Shown: in pieces, positions 50,320-60,097 of the stretch
Numbering within the stretch: the first letter of the stretch is position 1
Layout: every line of letters begins with the position of its first letter
From: Planctomycetota bacterium
Lineage (GTDB): Bacteria; Planctomycetota; Brocadiia; Brocadiales; Brocadiaceae
Direction of reading: 5' to 3'
Assembly: GCA_016188675.1 (NCBI GenBank)
Contig: JACPHJ010000154.1
Location: forward strand, 1 to 62,313
Length of the DNA stretch: 62,313 nucleotides
Notes under the pieces: model-generated
Databases searched by the model: none
What the model was told of the DNA's origin: nothing
What the model saw: the letters and a program-made list of their open reading frames with translations, nothing else
Translations under genes and position numbers: made by a program

Positions 50320-51411
50320 TCAAGGATGTTTTTCAATATCCATTTTCATGGGCATACCGCTGCCTCCGCGTCGGATCATGATGATTTCTGCCATGATACT
50401 GACTGCCAGTTCTTCGGGTGTATGTGCGCCGATTTTCAGTCCTATCGGGGCATGTACTTCATCAATACGTTCCTGCGGTATATTTTCTTTCAGGAGATTC
50501 TTGTAAATTGCAAGCGTCTTGCGTTTGCTTCCTAACAGTCCTATATAGCGGGCTGGCGTGCGAATAGCCGCCATTAACGCCATATCATCAAAACGATGAC
50601 CGCGGGTGGCCACGACGATGTAAGTGTTGGGATTGACGGCTACTTTTTCTAAGCCCTCGCTATAATCTGCAACGACTATGCCCTCAGCCTCAGGAAAGCG
50701 TTCTTTATTGGCAAATTCCGGGCGGTCATCAACGATATAGATACGAAATTCTAATGCGGCAGCCAGCCGGGAAACCGCCTTGTTGACATGGCCGCCGCCC
50801 ATTAAGACCAGCTTTGGCGGAGCGGCGAATCCATCCACAAATATTTCTGTTCCATCTGCGGCTTGAAAAATTTTGTTACCTCCATAAGTAATGATTGTTT
50901 TACCAATCGAAGTGGCCTCCCGCTCAAGTTTCACATTACCCAAACTCCCTTGCACAGAGCCGTCCTCCTTAATGAGCAATTTAGCGCCTAAATTGGACTT
51001 TCCAGCGGGGACATTTACCACGGTAGCCATAGCCACAGGGGGGCCGCCACGATATGCCGTTACTATTTCCTGCGCGAATAGTTTGAAATGATCTGTTTTC
51101 ACGATGGGATCCATGAAAAAAAACATGGTACCGCCGCAGACCAAACCATCCCTGGCTGCAAACGCCTCGTTCAAGTCATACCGGCAAAACAATGGACCAC
51201 CCTGTTCTTGCAAAATCTTTTTCGCCAAACACCAAATCTCTCCTTCAATACAACCGCCGCCAAGGGTACCAACACCACTGCCATCCCGGCGAATTAATAA
51301 TTTTGTACCGGCCTTCTGTGGAGTAGAACCCCTGGTGAGAACCACCGTGGCTATTACGCAGGGTTCACCTCGCTCCATCGAGCGGAGCGCTTCTTCAATA
51401 ACTTTTCTCAT
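50320..51411 (-). CDS. xdhC: XdhC-type molybdenum cofactor insertion chaperone
   Basis: A 363-residue XdhC/CoxI-family protein that binds and sulfurates molybdopterin cofactor for delivery to xanthine dehydrogenase-type enzymes. The N-terminal half has GEPCVIATVVLTRGSTPQKAG and VGTLGGGCIEGEIW (about 46-59); the Rossmann half has LVLMGGGHVNKAVSRLAA (about 181-198), YIVVATRGHRFDD and the C-terminal RYIGLLGSKRKT and IHAPIGLKIGAHTPEELAVSI-type segments. The start overlaps the end of the molybdenum subunit gene by 17 nt. Confidence 0.9.
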   Translation of the reverse strand: MRKVIEEALRSMERGEPCVIATVVLTRGSTPQKAGTKLLIRRDGSGVGTLGGGCIEGEIWCLAKKILQEQGGPLFCRYDLNEAFAARDGLVCGGTMFFFMDPIVKTDHFKLFAQEIVTAYRGGPPVAMATVVNVPAGKSNLGAKLLIKEDGSVQGSLGNVKLEREATSIGKTIITYGGNKIFQAADGTEIFVDGFAAPPKLVLMGGGHVNKAVSRLAAALEFRIYIVDDRPEFANKERFPEAEGIVVADYSEGLEKVAVNPNTYIVVATRGHRFDDMALMAAIRTPARYIGLLGSKRKTLAIYKNLLKENIPQERIDEVHAPIGLKIGAHTPEELAVSIMAEIIMIRRGGSGMPMKMDIEKHP

Positions 51412-53659
51412 AATACAATTGCAACAATACCCTTTCCGGCGTCAAAGGCGAGGTAAACGCAAATTCTTTCTGTGGTCTGAATGCCCGCATGGCGTGCCGG
51501 ATCGCAAAGAAAACGCCGATTCCATACATAAAAGGCGGTTCGCCAACTGCCTTATTTCCGTATGGCCCCAGGGGTTCCTTTGCATTTTCCAAAAACGTCA
51601 CTTCAATATCGTCAGGCATAAAATAGACATCGGGGACTTTATAGGTAGCCAGGGTGCCTGAGAGTAATTGTCCCTTTTCGTTGAAACGCAAATCTTCCAT
51701 GGTCATCCAGCCCAACCCCTGAGCCAGGCCGCCTTCTACCTGGCCACGGTCTACAAGTTCATTGAGCGGCCTGCCCAGATCGTGCACAATCTTAACTGAG
51801 TCAACATCGTAAATACCACGCATGCAATCCAGCGTTACCTCGATAATCGCCGTCCCAAAGACGTGATAGGCAAAGGGACGGCCTTTTCCTTCTGTCTTGT
51901 CAAAATATATTTTCGGCGTGGCAAAGAAACCGTGCGCAGAAAGGTCTATGCGATTCAGATAGGCCGTTTGAACCAGCCGGTTCCACGTCCATCCTGTTTC
52001 GTTGCCTTCGTAAAGAACCTTTTCATCAACGATGGTGATTTTCTCTTTTTCCGGAACACAAAGTTCTTTGGCCATCACAACCCTTAAACGGTCAAGAATC
52101 TGTCCAATTGCTATCAGCGTGGCATTCCCGTTTAAAACCGTCGTTGCACTGGCGGCGCTTGGTGACATGTTGGCGGTGCGGGTGGTGTTTGTGCTTTCAA
52201 TCTTAATACGGCTGGGTCTAATCCCCAATGTCCTTGCAGCAATCGTAAGAATGTTCGTACTAAGCCCCTGGCCCATCTCCACCCCGCCCGTGGAAACACT
52301 TACGCTTCCGTCAGTGTATACGTGAACTAACGCACTTGCCTGATTCATATAGGTTGTAGTAAAAGAGATACCAAAACACACAGGCATCAGGGCAAATCCT
52401 TTTTTCGTCTCAAAATGGGTTTTATTATAATCCTCTATACGCCTGCGAATTTCTGGCAGTTGATAACTTTCCACAGCCTTGTCCCACGTCATCCGGGTGC
52501 GGCAGTTCATGGCCCATTGACCATACGGGAAGACGTCGTTTTCTTTAAGCAGGTTTTTGGCCTGAATATCTTCGCGGGACATGCCCAGTTTTTCTGCAAC
52601 CTTCGCAATTGCGCTTTCCATGACAAACATCCCCTGCGGCGCTCCAAAGCCCCGAAAGGCAGTATTCGACGGGAGATTGGTCCGGCAGCAGACCCCAAAA
52701 ATCCTCACATTGGGAATGAAATAGCTATTGGTGCTGTGAAAGAGCGTCCTATCTAAAACTGCAAGAGACAAATCTGCCGTTGAGCCGGAGTTCTGGTAAT
52801 GTTTGACCTCATACGCCAGTATTTTGCCTTCTTCGGAAACACCTATTTTGAAATCAGATTTATACGGGTGTCGTTTGCCGGTCATTCTGATATCGTCCGC
52901 CCGCCGAAGCACTAATTCCACGGGTTTCTTCGTATGCCATGCTGCAAGGGCTGCCATACAAGCCCATGGCGTTGCCTGATCTTCCTTACCGCCAAAACCT
53001 CCGCCCAATCGTTTCACATCTACTTCGACAAGGCAATTGGGTATCCCCAGAATTTTCGCAGCATGCCTCTGTACCAGACTTGGCCCCTGGGTTGACGAAT
53101 GGATACGAATGACATTTCCCTCCAGTGGGATCGCCCGTGCCCGCTGGGTTTCCAGATATAAATGCTCCTGGCCACCTATATCACATGAGCCTTCTACAAT
53201 GAGGTCGCACTTTTGCCATGCGGTATCCACGTCTCCCAAAGCAAAGACCTGCGGGGTACCAATGATTTTACCTTCCAGAAAAGCCTCTTTTGGATCAGTA
53301 ACGGCAGGCAGCTCAGCCACGTCCATGGTAATCCTTCTGACGCCTTTCTGGACAATTTCCGGAGTCGTTCCTACTATTACCGCCACTGGCTGTCCCACGT
53401 AGTGCGTCTCTTTACTGGCCAGCAGTTCTTCATCCGGAATAACAGTGCCGATTTGATTCTCACCGGGGATGTCTTTTGCAGTTAAAATGGCTACAACCCC
53501 ATCCAGCGAGCGGGCATCTTCTATATGCAGGGCAAGGATTTTTCCATGCATCACAGACGAAGAAAACACGGCGGCATACAGCATCTCTGCCGGCGGGGGC
53601 ACATCGTCCACAAATTGGGCTTCGCCCCGCACGTGAGATGCGGCATCAATCCGTTTCAT
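51395..53659 (-). CDS. xdhB: xanthine-dehydrogenase-type molybdenum subunit
   Basis: A 754-residue large subunit of the molybdenum hydroxylase family. Visible motifs: GGGFGGKEDQ (about 223-232), NTAFRGFGAPQGMF (about 333-346), VSTGGVEMGQGLSTNI (about 456-471), ASATTVLNGNA (about 508-518) and VKIVHDLGRPLNELVDRGQVEGGLAQGLGW near 640-670. C-terminus GNKAVGEPPFMYG has the catalytic Glu of GEPP. It oxidises purines or related heterocycles using water; exact substrate cannot be read. It overlaps the small-subunit gene by 14 nt. Confidence 0.9.
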   Translation of the reverse strand: MKRIDAASHVRGEAQFVDDVPPPAEMLYAAVFSSSVMHGKILALHIEDARSLDGVVAILTAKDIPGENQIGTVIPDEELLASKETHYVGQPVAVIVGTTPEIVQKGVRRITMDVAELPAVTDPKEAFLEGKIIGTPQVFALGDVDTAWQKCDLIVEGSCDIGGQEHLYLETQRARAIPLEGNVIRIHSSTQGPSLVQRHAAKILGIPNCLVEVDVKRLGGGFGGKEDQATPWACMAALAAWHTKKPVELVLRRADDIRMTGKRHPYKSDFKIGVSEEGKILAYEVKHYQNSGSTADLSLAVLDRTLFHSTNSYFIPNVRIFGVCCRTNLPSNTAFRGFGAPQGMFVMESAIAKVAEKLGMSREDIQAKNLLKENDVFPYGQWAMNCRTRMTWDKAVESYQLPEIRRRIEDYNKTHFETKKGFALMPVCFGISFTTTYMNQASALVHVYTDGSVSVSTGGVEMGQGLSTNILTIAARTLGIRPSRIKIESTNTTRTANMSPSAASATTVLNGNATLIAIGQILDRLRVVMAKELCVPEKEKITIVDEKVLYEGNETGWTWNRLVQTAYLNRIDLSAHGFFATPKIYFDKTEGKGRPFAYHVFGTAIIEVTLDCMRGIYDVDSVKIVHDLGRPLNELVDRGQVEGGLAQGLGWMTMEDLRFNEKGQLLSGTLATYKVPDVYFMPDDIEVTFLENAKEPLGPYGNKAVGEPPFMYGIGVFFAIRHAMRAFRPQKEFAFTSPLTPERVLLQLYYEKSY

Positions 53660-55064
53660 AGAAATCCCTCAGTTTCACTTTTTCAGGAAATAGTTTGGTA
53701 AAATGGGCAATAAGTAATTGACGGGCTAAGAGCCTTTTGTACTCTGCGCTGCCCCGAATATCGCTAACAGGGGAAATTTCCTGCTGTATAATAGAAAAAG
53801 CGCCTTCAATCGTCTCTCTGGAAACCCGCTTCCCAAGTAAATATTTGCAGGTTGCCTTTAAAAGAAGAGGTACTGGCGCAACACCTCCCATGGACAGTCC
53901 CACCTCACAAATAATATCATCTTCACTACGCAGTTTCATAGCGGTGTTCACGGATGCGACGTCCTGGAACTTTCTTTTAGAAACCTTTTCAAAATTGATT
54001 TTAGTGCCTGCGGAGGGTGTTGGTATGAGAATATCCACCAGAATTTCTGACGGTGTTTTGTCCATCTGTTTATAACCTTTGAAGAAGGACGTAATGGGTA
54101 CGGTTCGACTCGTTTCGCCATTTTTCAAAACCAGCATAGATTCCAATGCCAGCAGGAGGTTCGTCATATCGCCAATGGGCGAGGCATTTATAATGTTTCC
54201 GCCTATTGTGGCGCGGTTGCGGATTTGCAAAGAAGCAACCTGAAGAACGTACGCCTGAATGTCGGGAATAATCCTGATTATTTCGGGATGGTTCGCAAAT
54301 TCTTCAAAAGTCGTCAGCGCACCAACACGAACATATTCGTTCTCTTTGGAGATGCCCTTCATTTCGGGGCGTAAATTAAGGATGTAAACCTGAGATTCGG
54401 GCAGGAAATCCCACTTTTGTATATACGCATCAGTGCCGCCGGCAATGAAATATTCCGGCATTTTTTCTTCATTGTTAACGTTGAGTGCAGGAATCTTGCG
54501 CAGTCGGGCAGGGATTTGCGAGAAGTACTCAGGAATCATTTTGTTCAGAATAAGAGACCGGATTCCCGTTCGGTTTTCAACCGTCTTTTTCAGGAAATCC
54601 ATTCCTTGCTTCAGGGAACGATAACCCGTACAACGACACAGATGGCCACTGAGTGTCTTCTTTACACCCTCCCTGGTTATTTCCTTAGCATCCTTCATCA
54701 AATAGCCCGTAAGAGAGACGACGATGCCCGGCGTGCAAAAACCGCACTGAGTAGCCCCTTCGTTCACAATGGCCTGCTGTACCGGCGAAAGATGAGGCAT
54801 GTTCAAACCTTCCACGGTAACCAGGTGTTTGCCGTGCAGTTCGCCCAACGGCATCAGGCAGGAGGTGACAGGTTTATAGACTACAGAATCACCGTCGGGT
54901 TCGCCAATAAGCACCGTACAAGCCCCACAATCCCCTTCGCGGCAGCCTTCTTTGGTGCCTGCCAACTTTTGAATTCTCCGAAGATAGTCCAGCGCCAGCA
55001 TACCAGGATGCTCTATGGCAAAGATTTCTTTGTCGTTAAGCAAAAAATGAGTTTTTGAGGACAT
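53646..55064 (-). CDS. xdhA: xanthine-dehydrogenase-type FeS/FAD subunit
   Basis: A 472-residue fused subunit. N-terminal [2Fe-2S] domain: CREGDCGACTVLIG (about 40-53) and C near 68; second [2Fe-2S] domain: QCGFCTPGIVVSL (about 102-114) and GHLCRCTGYRSL (about 138-149). FAD domain about 190-360 with FIAGGTDAYIQKWD and IRNRATIGGNIINASPIGDM, then a CO-dehydrogenase-flavoprotein C-terminal domain. It passes electrons from the Mo subunit via FeS to FAD and on to NAD or another acceptor. First gene of the xdhABC operon. Confidence 0.92.
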   Translation of the reverse strand: MSSKTHFLLNDKEIFAIEHPGMLALDYLRRIQKLAGTKEGCREGDCGACTVLIGEPDGDSVVYKPVTSCLMPLGELHGKHLVTVEGLNMPHLSPVQQAIVNEGATQCGFCTPGIVVSLTGYLMKDAKEITREGVKKTLSGHLCRCTGYRSLKQGMDFLKKTVENRTGIRSLILNKMIPEYFSQIPARLRKIPALNVNNEEKMPEYFIAGGTDAYIQKWDFLPESQVYILNLRPEMKGISKENEYVRVGALTTFEEFANHPEIIRIIPDIQAYVLQVASLQIRNRATIGGNIINASPIGDMTNLLLALESMLVLKNGETSRTVPITSFFKGYKQMDKTPSEILVDILIPTPSAGTKINFEKVSKRKFQDVASVNTAMKLRSEDDIICEVGLSMGGVAPVPLLLKATCKYLLGKRVSRETIEGAFSIIQQEISPVSDIRGSAEYKRLLARQLLIAHFTKLFPEKVKLRDFYETD

Positions 55065-55136
55065 CTGTAATTCTCTCGGTTACTGTATTCCTGTCTTTTG
55101 TTTCGTGGTTTTTACGCTTGTTACAAAAACGGTTGT

Positions 55137-55934
55137 TTAAAAAAATACAGCGCTGACGAAGCCGATCAGGGCGCCAAATACTCCTCCCCAGACGACAAGC
55201 CAGCCCAGGTGTGTGCGCATCATGTCCTCAACGATTTTTTTTACCCGCTGGGGCGTGAGTTCGTTTAATGTGGTGTCCACCATAGAGCTGATTTTCGACT
55301 TGAATGCATCGAAATCAGTTTCTTTTCGTAAGACAGAGGCTATGTCAATATTGCATATGATTTCTGATGCCTGTTTTTCGAATTCCGCTTTGAAAGGCTT
55401 ACGCAGAGGTTCTAATGCCTTTTCACCGCCAAACAATTTGAACATGCTGCCAAAGGTGGAGTTTTTAATTGCCGTTACGAACCCCCCGAATACCTTATCA
55501 AAATCAATCTTATCCATAATTAATTCAGGTTGTATTTTATGAGGCAGTGCACCCTGCGCAACCTTCACGAAATTTTCTTCGGTGAAAAAATTCTCCATGA
55601 CCAGAGAACGAATGCTTTCTTTGAATTGGTCAAACCTCAGGGTAATAATTCCGGAGCCATAAAGTCCGGGTATTCTTTCAAATAGCATATATATGGCCAG
55701 CCAGTTGGTTAATGCGCCCGACAGGGCGAAAAGACTAGCCATCATGAGTGCGCTTCGGCCAGTAAATTCGGGGCTGAAATAAACGGTTCCAAATACAAGG
55801 GCGGAGATTACATTGGTGAGAAAACTTTTATTCGCAAGTGTTTTTACCTTATTTGATTCCGGCCAGGAAATTCTTTCTTCGAATACCGTTGCCGGAAGTT
55901 CATAAGAAATTGCCTCCGTTTTTTCTTCTATCAT
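55137..55934 (-). CDS. DUF445 membrane protein
   Basis: The start at 55934 (MIEEKTEAISY) is chosen for AGGAGAT 8 nt upstream. About 265 residues: two TM segments at about 45-65 and 68-90 with NWLAIYMLFERIPGLYGSG, a long amphipathic helical stretch (about 100-235), and a C-terminal TM (about 240-262) with VVWGGVFGALIGFVSAVFF. This is the DUF445/YheB layout. Function not established; some members are linked with envelope stability. Single gene. Confidence 0.82.
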   Translation of the reverse strand: MIEEKTEAISYELPATVFEERISWPESNKVKTLANKSFLTNVISALVFGTVYFSPEFTGRSALMMASLFALSGALTNWLAIYMLFERIPGLYGSGIITLRFDQFKESIRSLVMENFFTEENFVKVAQGALPHKIQPELIMDKIDFDKVFGGFVTAIKNSTFGSMFKLFGGEKALEPLRKPFKAEFEKQASEIICNIDIASVLRKETDFDAFKSKISSMVDTTLNELTPQRVKKIVEDMMRTHLGWLVVWGGVFGALIGFVSAVFF

Positions 55935-56096
55935 TTCAACATCTCCTCTTTTATAATGTGACACCTTATATGTCTACTTACCTATTGCCTTTACTATATG
56001 AGTTTATTATTGTCCTGTCCGGGAGTCAAGAAAGAAGAATGAACGTTGTGAAGTGTGCTGTTGATACCTTCGGGAATTCATGGTATTATCCTCCCT

Positions 56097-56897
56097 ATGA
56101 TAGAAACGACAGAAACAGATTACATAAAATTTCTGGGTACGGCAGGCGCCAGGATTGTGGTGTCCAAGCAGTTACGCGCCTCCGGAGGGATGTGGTATTC
56201 CTTAGACGGTTTTAATGTACTGGTAGACCCTGGTCCCGGGTGCCTGGTGAGGTGCATTTCAAGCAGGCCAAAGATGGATCCCATGAAGCTGAATGCTATT
56301 ATTCTCACGCACAGGCATCTCGACCACGCCGCCGATGTCAATGTAATGATTGAGGCGATGACTGAGGGGGGCTTTAAGAAACGTGGTGTGCTTTACACAC
56401 CCGAAGATGCATTAACAGAAGACCCGGTTGTTTTCAAGTATGTGAGGGAGTATATATCCCGCATAGAAATTATTAAAGAAGGCGGAAGCTATAGACTGTC
56501 CGATACGGTTACTTTTGAAACGCCTTTAAAGCACCATCACCCAAGCGAGACATACGGCATAAATTTTTTTACTCCAAAGTATACGATTTCGCTGATTGTG
56601 GATACCCGCTATTTCCCTGAATTACTGAAACACTATAAGGGAGATGTTTTGATAGTGAATGTAGTTCGTTATACGGTGGATAAAGATATGAAGGGCTGGC
56701 TTTATCACCTGAGCATCAAAGACGTGAAGGAAATTGTAACGACATTGAAGCCGAAGGTGACGATCTTAAATCACTTTGGCATGACAATGGTTAAGGCGCA
56801 GCCGCGCGTGGTTGCAGAACAATTATCGAAGGAGACAGGACTGAAAATTATTGCCGCCGGAGATGGAATGAAATTTAACCTTATTCCCGCCGTGTGA
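56097..56897 (+). CDS. metallo-beta-lactamase-fold hydrolase
   Basis: The start at 56097 (MIETTETDYIKFLG) gives a 266-residue MBL-fold protein. The metal motif THRHLDHAAD (about residues 82-91) is the HxHxDH core. LKHHHPSETYGI (about 155-166), the Asp in LIVDTRYF (about 178-185) and NHFGMTM (about 237-243) supply further ligands. The N-terminus FLGTAGARIVVSKQLRASGGMW resembles RNase Z-like or PhnP-like phosphodiesterases, but no exosite is evident. The 3' end overlaps convergently the polyprenyl synthase gene by 17 nt. Confidence 0.86.
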   Translation: MIETTETDYIKFLGTAGARIVVSKQLRASGGMWYSLDGFNVLVDPGPGCLVRCISSRPKMDPMKLNAIILTHRHLDHAADVNVMIEAMTEGGFKKRGVLYTPEDALTEDPVVFKYVREYISRIEIIKEGGSYRLSDTVTFETPLKHHHPSETYGINFFTPKYTISLIVDTRYFPELLKHYKGDVLIVNVVRYTVDKDMKGWLYHLSIKDVKEIVTTLKPKVTILNHFGMTMVKAQPRVVAEQLSKETGLKIIAAGDGMKFNLIPAV

Positions 56898-57852
56898 CGA
56901 TATAATCGGCCAATTCCAGGAGGGCTGTTTTATATTGAGAATCGGGAAGCGGGGCAATTTCCTCCTGCGCCTGTTTGACGATATTTTTGGCCGTATTGAA
57001 GGCATATTCTACCGCATCGTGCTTAGTTAAAAGCTCGACAATCGCATTCTTGGTTTCTTTTACATTGTGCTGGAAGATGAGGTCTTTTGCCGATTCAAGC
57101 TTGTTTCTGGGGAGTTGATTAACAAGGCGGATAAGAGGCAGCGTGAGCTTTCCCTTTTGTATATCCGAATTTAAAGATTTTCCAATTTCTTCTTCTGTGC
57201 CCATCACATCGAGGCAATCATCCACGATTTGAAAGGCAATGCCAATCTTTAAACCGTAATTGGATAACATTTCCGAAACCTTGCGGTTGGCCCCTGCGAA
57301 CGTAGCCCCCAAACGGCAGCTAGCAGCGCACAGGGAAGCGGTTTTTCGCTCAATAATGTCGAAATAATCATTTTCACTGAGTCCGATATCGTAACGCCTT
57401 TGAAGTTGAATGAGTTCGCCCTCGGACATGATATTAACGGTTTGGGAAAGAAGCAGGGTTGCAACCTGCGAGTCAAGCGCAGAAAGTATTGTAAACCCTC
57501 GGGAAAACAGATAATCACCAAACAGGATGGAAATTTCCCTGCCCCATTTTGAATTTACACTCTCAACGTGCCGCCTCATGGAGGCTTCGTCTATGATATC
57601 GTCATGTACGAGGGTTGCTGTGTGCACCATTTCTACCACAACGGCAATATCTATGTGCTGGGGCGCTATATCTCCTACGCATTTGCCTGCCAACAGCACC
57701 AATGCCGGACGCAGTCTTTTCCCTTTATATTTGCCAATATGGGAGATAAGGTCGGCTAATGAATTGGTTTCGGGTTTTAGTTCCTTATGGAATCGGACTT
57801 CAACCTCATCCATAAGAGTTTTTATCGGGCCAAATATATTTACAGGTTCCAC
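56881..57852 (-). CDS. polyprenyl diphosphate synthase (IspB-like)
   Basis: A 323-residue trans-prenyltransferase that extends allylic diphosphates with IPP, probably for quinone or carrier-lipid side chains. First Asp-rich motif HTATLVHDDIIDEASMRR (DDIID, about 82-99), GDYLFSRGFTIL (about 117-128), and second motif FQIVDDCLDVMG (DDCLD, about 211-222). RPALVLLAG lies near 43-51. Final product length cannot be set reliably, though the small residues before the first motif allow long chains. Single gene. Confidence 0.9.
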   Translation of the reverse strand: MEPVNIFGPIKTLMDEVEVRFHKELKPETNSLADLISHIGKYKGKRLRPALVLLAGKCVGDIAPQHIDIAVVVEMVHTATLVHDDIIDEASMRRHVESVNSKWGREISILFGDYLFSRGFTILSALDSQVATLLLSQTVNIMSEGELIQLQRRYDIGLSENDYFDIIERKTASLCAASCRLGATFAGANRKVSEMLSNYGLKIGIAFQIVDDCLDVMGTEEEIGKSLNSDIQKGKLTLPLIRLVNQLPRNKLESAKDLIFQHNVKETKNAIVELLTKHDAVEYAFNTAKNIVKQAQEEIAPLPDSQYKTALLELADYIVTRRE

Positions 57853-57904
57853 AATTAACCATTTCCTTTTCAGTCATTAACGAAAATAAAGAGAAGTTAT
57901 AATA

Positions 57905-58999
57905 TCAAGCGATATTTGAAAAGTCAAACTTCTTTTTTAACTTACAGACAACGTCGAGGACATCATCCGGTGTTACTGATTGAATGCACGTGACATGGTC
58001 GCACGTCCGCTTTTCACAAGGGCTGCAGGGGATGTCTTTTCTCACTACCACGGCATTGTCATTGTAAGGGGCATAGATGACAGGATCTTTGGGCCCAAAA
58101 ATCGCAATGGTGGAAATCCCGATGCATGAGGCAATGTGAGTGGGCCCGGTATCGCCGCCGATAAAAAGATGCGCATGCTGCAACAATGCGACCAATTGTT
58201 TTACTGAAGTTGTCTTGCAGGCTATCGTAGCCTGATGACGCATAAAAGAAACGATTTCTTCTGCTATTTTGTATTCCTGATCGCCCCATGTAAAAATAAC
58301 CGAATAACCGAGTTCCTGTATTAATCTATCAGCCAGAACGGCATAATTTTTAGGCGGCCAGCGCTTATATTTGCCAAACAGGCTTGTCCCAGGATGAATT
58401 ATTGCAATAGATTTTTGGTTTAAACGATTCTGATGAATAAAATCTTCGATATAAAGGCGGTCAGTATCCGGGATAGAAAATACGGGTCTTTGATAGTGTG
58501 CCTCTATACCCAGACCACGTAAAAGGGTGAGATATTTATCAACCCTGTGCATCTTCTTTTGTTGCGGGGTAATCCGTAAATTGGTAAAAATAAAATTAAA
58601 TTCCTTGCAATATCCCTTGGAAAAACCAATTCGGGTCGTGGTTCCGCTCAGGTAAGTTAACAATCCGCTCTTGAAATTGCCGTGAAAATCCAAGGCAACG
58701 TCGTATTTTTTACCCCTTAATTTTTTAAGGAATAACCGGGCGTCTGAAATTATCTTAAAATATTTGTGTGGATGTTTTAAGGAGCTTTGCCATGCTTTTC
58801 TCGGAAAGACAATGACCTCATCTATTTCCCGAAGGCATTCAACCAGGTCTTTGTGTTTGTCCTCTACAAGCCAGGAAATATGGGCGGAAGGAAAAGCCGA
58901 TCTCAAATTTTTTACCGCGGGCATAACATGGACGATGTCGCCCATTGCGCCCAAACGAACTACCAGGATTTTTCCTGGATTATCGAATTGCTTTTCCAT
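57905..58999 (-). CDS. family 9 glycosyltransferase (heptosyltransferase type)
   Basis: A 364-residue ADP-heptose:LPS heptosyltransferase-like protein. N-terminal Rossmann opening KILVVRLGAMGDIVHVMPAVKNL (about 10-32), then PSAHISWLVED, KYDVALDFHGNFKSGLLTYLSG (about 93-115), and the C-terminal donor-binding half with AIIHPGTSLFGKYKRWPPKNYAVLAD and LFIGGDTGPTHIASCIGISTIAIFG (about 275-300). CSPCEKRTCDH near the end may bind metal. It adds heptose or a related sugar to core lipid. It lies divergent from the kinase pseudogene and is consistent with an LPS-bearing outer membrane. Confidence 0.9.
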   Translation of the reverse strand: MEKQFDNPGKILVVRLGAMGDIVHVMPAVKNLRSAFPSAHISWLVEDKHKDLVECLREIDEVIVFPRKAWQSSLKHPHKYFKIISDARLFLKKLRGKKYDVALDFHGNFKSGLLTYLSGTTTRIGFSKGYCKEFNFIFTNLRITPQQKKMHRVDKYLTLLRGLGIEAHYQRPVFSIPDTDRLYIEDFIHQNRLNQKSIAIIHPGTSLFGKYKRWPPKNYAVLADRLIQELGYSVIFTWGDQEYKIAEEIVSFMRHQATIACKTTSVKQLVALLQHAHLFIGGDTGPTHIASCIGISTIAIFGPKDPVIYAPYNDNAVVVRKDIPCSPCEKRTCDHVTCIQSVTPDDVLDVVCKLKKKFDFSNIA

Positions 59000-59129
59000 C
59001 GTGTTTATGTTTGAAAGAGTTTATTTTAAAGAGTTAGCTTGCTACTATAAACCTTAGAAAAGTTCTTTTCAATAACAATCCATTCAATTTACGTTTGTAT
59101 TCGTTTATATCTTAATATATACTATTTTC

Positions 59130-60087
59130 ATGTCACAAAAACTAAAAATACCACCGTCCTTTTCCGTGATTAAAAGAGGCAATACCACCTTATTTGTAAA
59201 AGAAGGGTATCAAAGAATTATAACCGACTTGATCTTTGATCCAGAATTCCTGCATAAGTACAAAAACGATACCCAGGTAAAATTTGGAAGGGGAAGTTAT
59301 TTGTCCGTACCAATTACAGGAAATAGCAGGGAACGGCTTGTTATCAGGGACTACAGGCACGGCGGGTTATTGGGCAAACCCTTCGGGGGGATTTTTTTCA
59401 ATGAGAACAGGCCGTTAAACGAGATATGTATAAGTGAGATTGCATCTCAAAAAGGCGTACCATCTGCCGAAGTGATTGCCATAACCAAGCGAAATATCGA
59501 AGGAGATTCCGGGGGCATTGGATATAATCCAATTCCTGAAAGAATCTTCTTTTAACTATATACAAAAGTCCAAAAAGCCTGTAATCTCTGCTCTTGTAAA
59601 ATTAATAAGAAATATGCATGATGCAGGGATATACCACGCAGATTTGCATCTGAAAAATATACTCCTGAAGGGAGGTTCAAATGAGGAGTTTACTGCATAT
59701 ATTATAGACCTGGATAAGTCGGTCGTATTAAATAAGCTGGATATTCATCAAAGGATGAAGAATTTATTACGTTTAGACCGTTCTCTTGAGAAACTGCGTT
59801 GGTTCTCTTGTAAAAAATATCAATCCAACATGCCAGTTTCCCATGGCGATAAGGCAGGGGAATTTTTGAACCAAAAAATAGCTTTGATTTCTAAAACGGA
59901 CAGGATCAGGTTTCTTAAGGCTTATATTTTATTTGGTAATGCGATTGACAGAGACTGGAAAAAATATATTCGTCAATGTCAGACGCTTCATTCTCTGCAC
60001 AGATTTTGGTGGCGTGTATTGGATCTTTCAAGGAATAATGATTATACAGGAAAATTAAAGTATCTTTCTGTGAACTCGGGAATTTAA
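59130..60087 (+). pseudogene. LPS/heptose kinase relative (KdkA/WaaP-like), frameshifted
   Basis: The first frame (from ATG 59130) has RERLVIRDYRHGGLLGKPFG and VPSAEVIAITKRN, the N-lobe of Kdo/WaaP kinases. It ends at 59555 after a shift. The second frame contains KEIPGALDIIQFLKESSF from about 59500 and continues with IRNMHDAGIYHADLHLKNIL (catalytic loop HADLHLKN) and YIIDLDKSVV (DFG-like IDLD) to 60087. Family members have about ten extra residues (FYRADLI-type) between the halves, so a small deletion of about 25-35 bp likely shifted the frame. Catalytic residues survive in the second half. Confidence 0.78.
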
Positions 60088-60097
60088 GGTCGTAACT

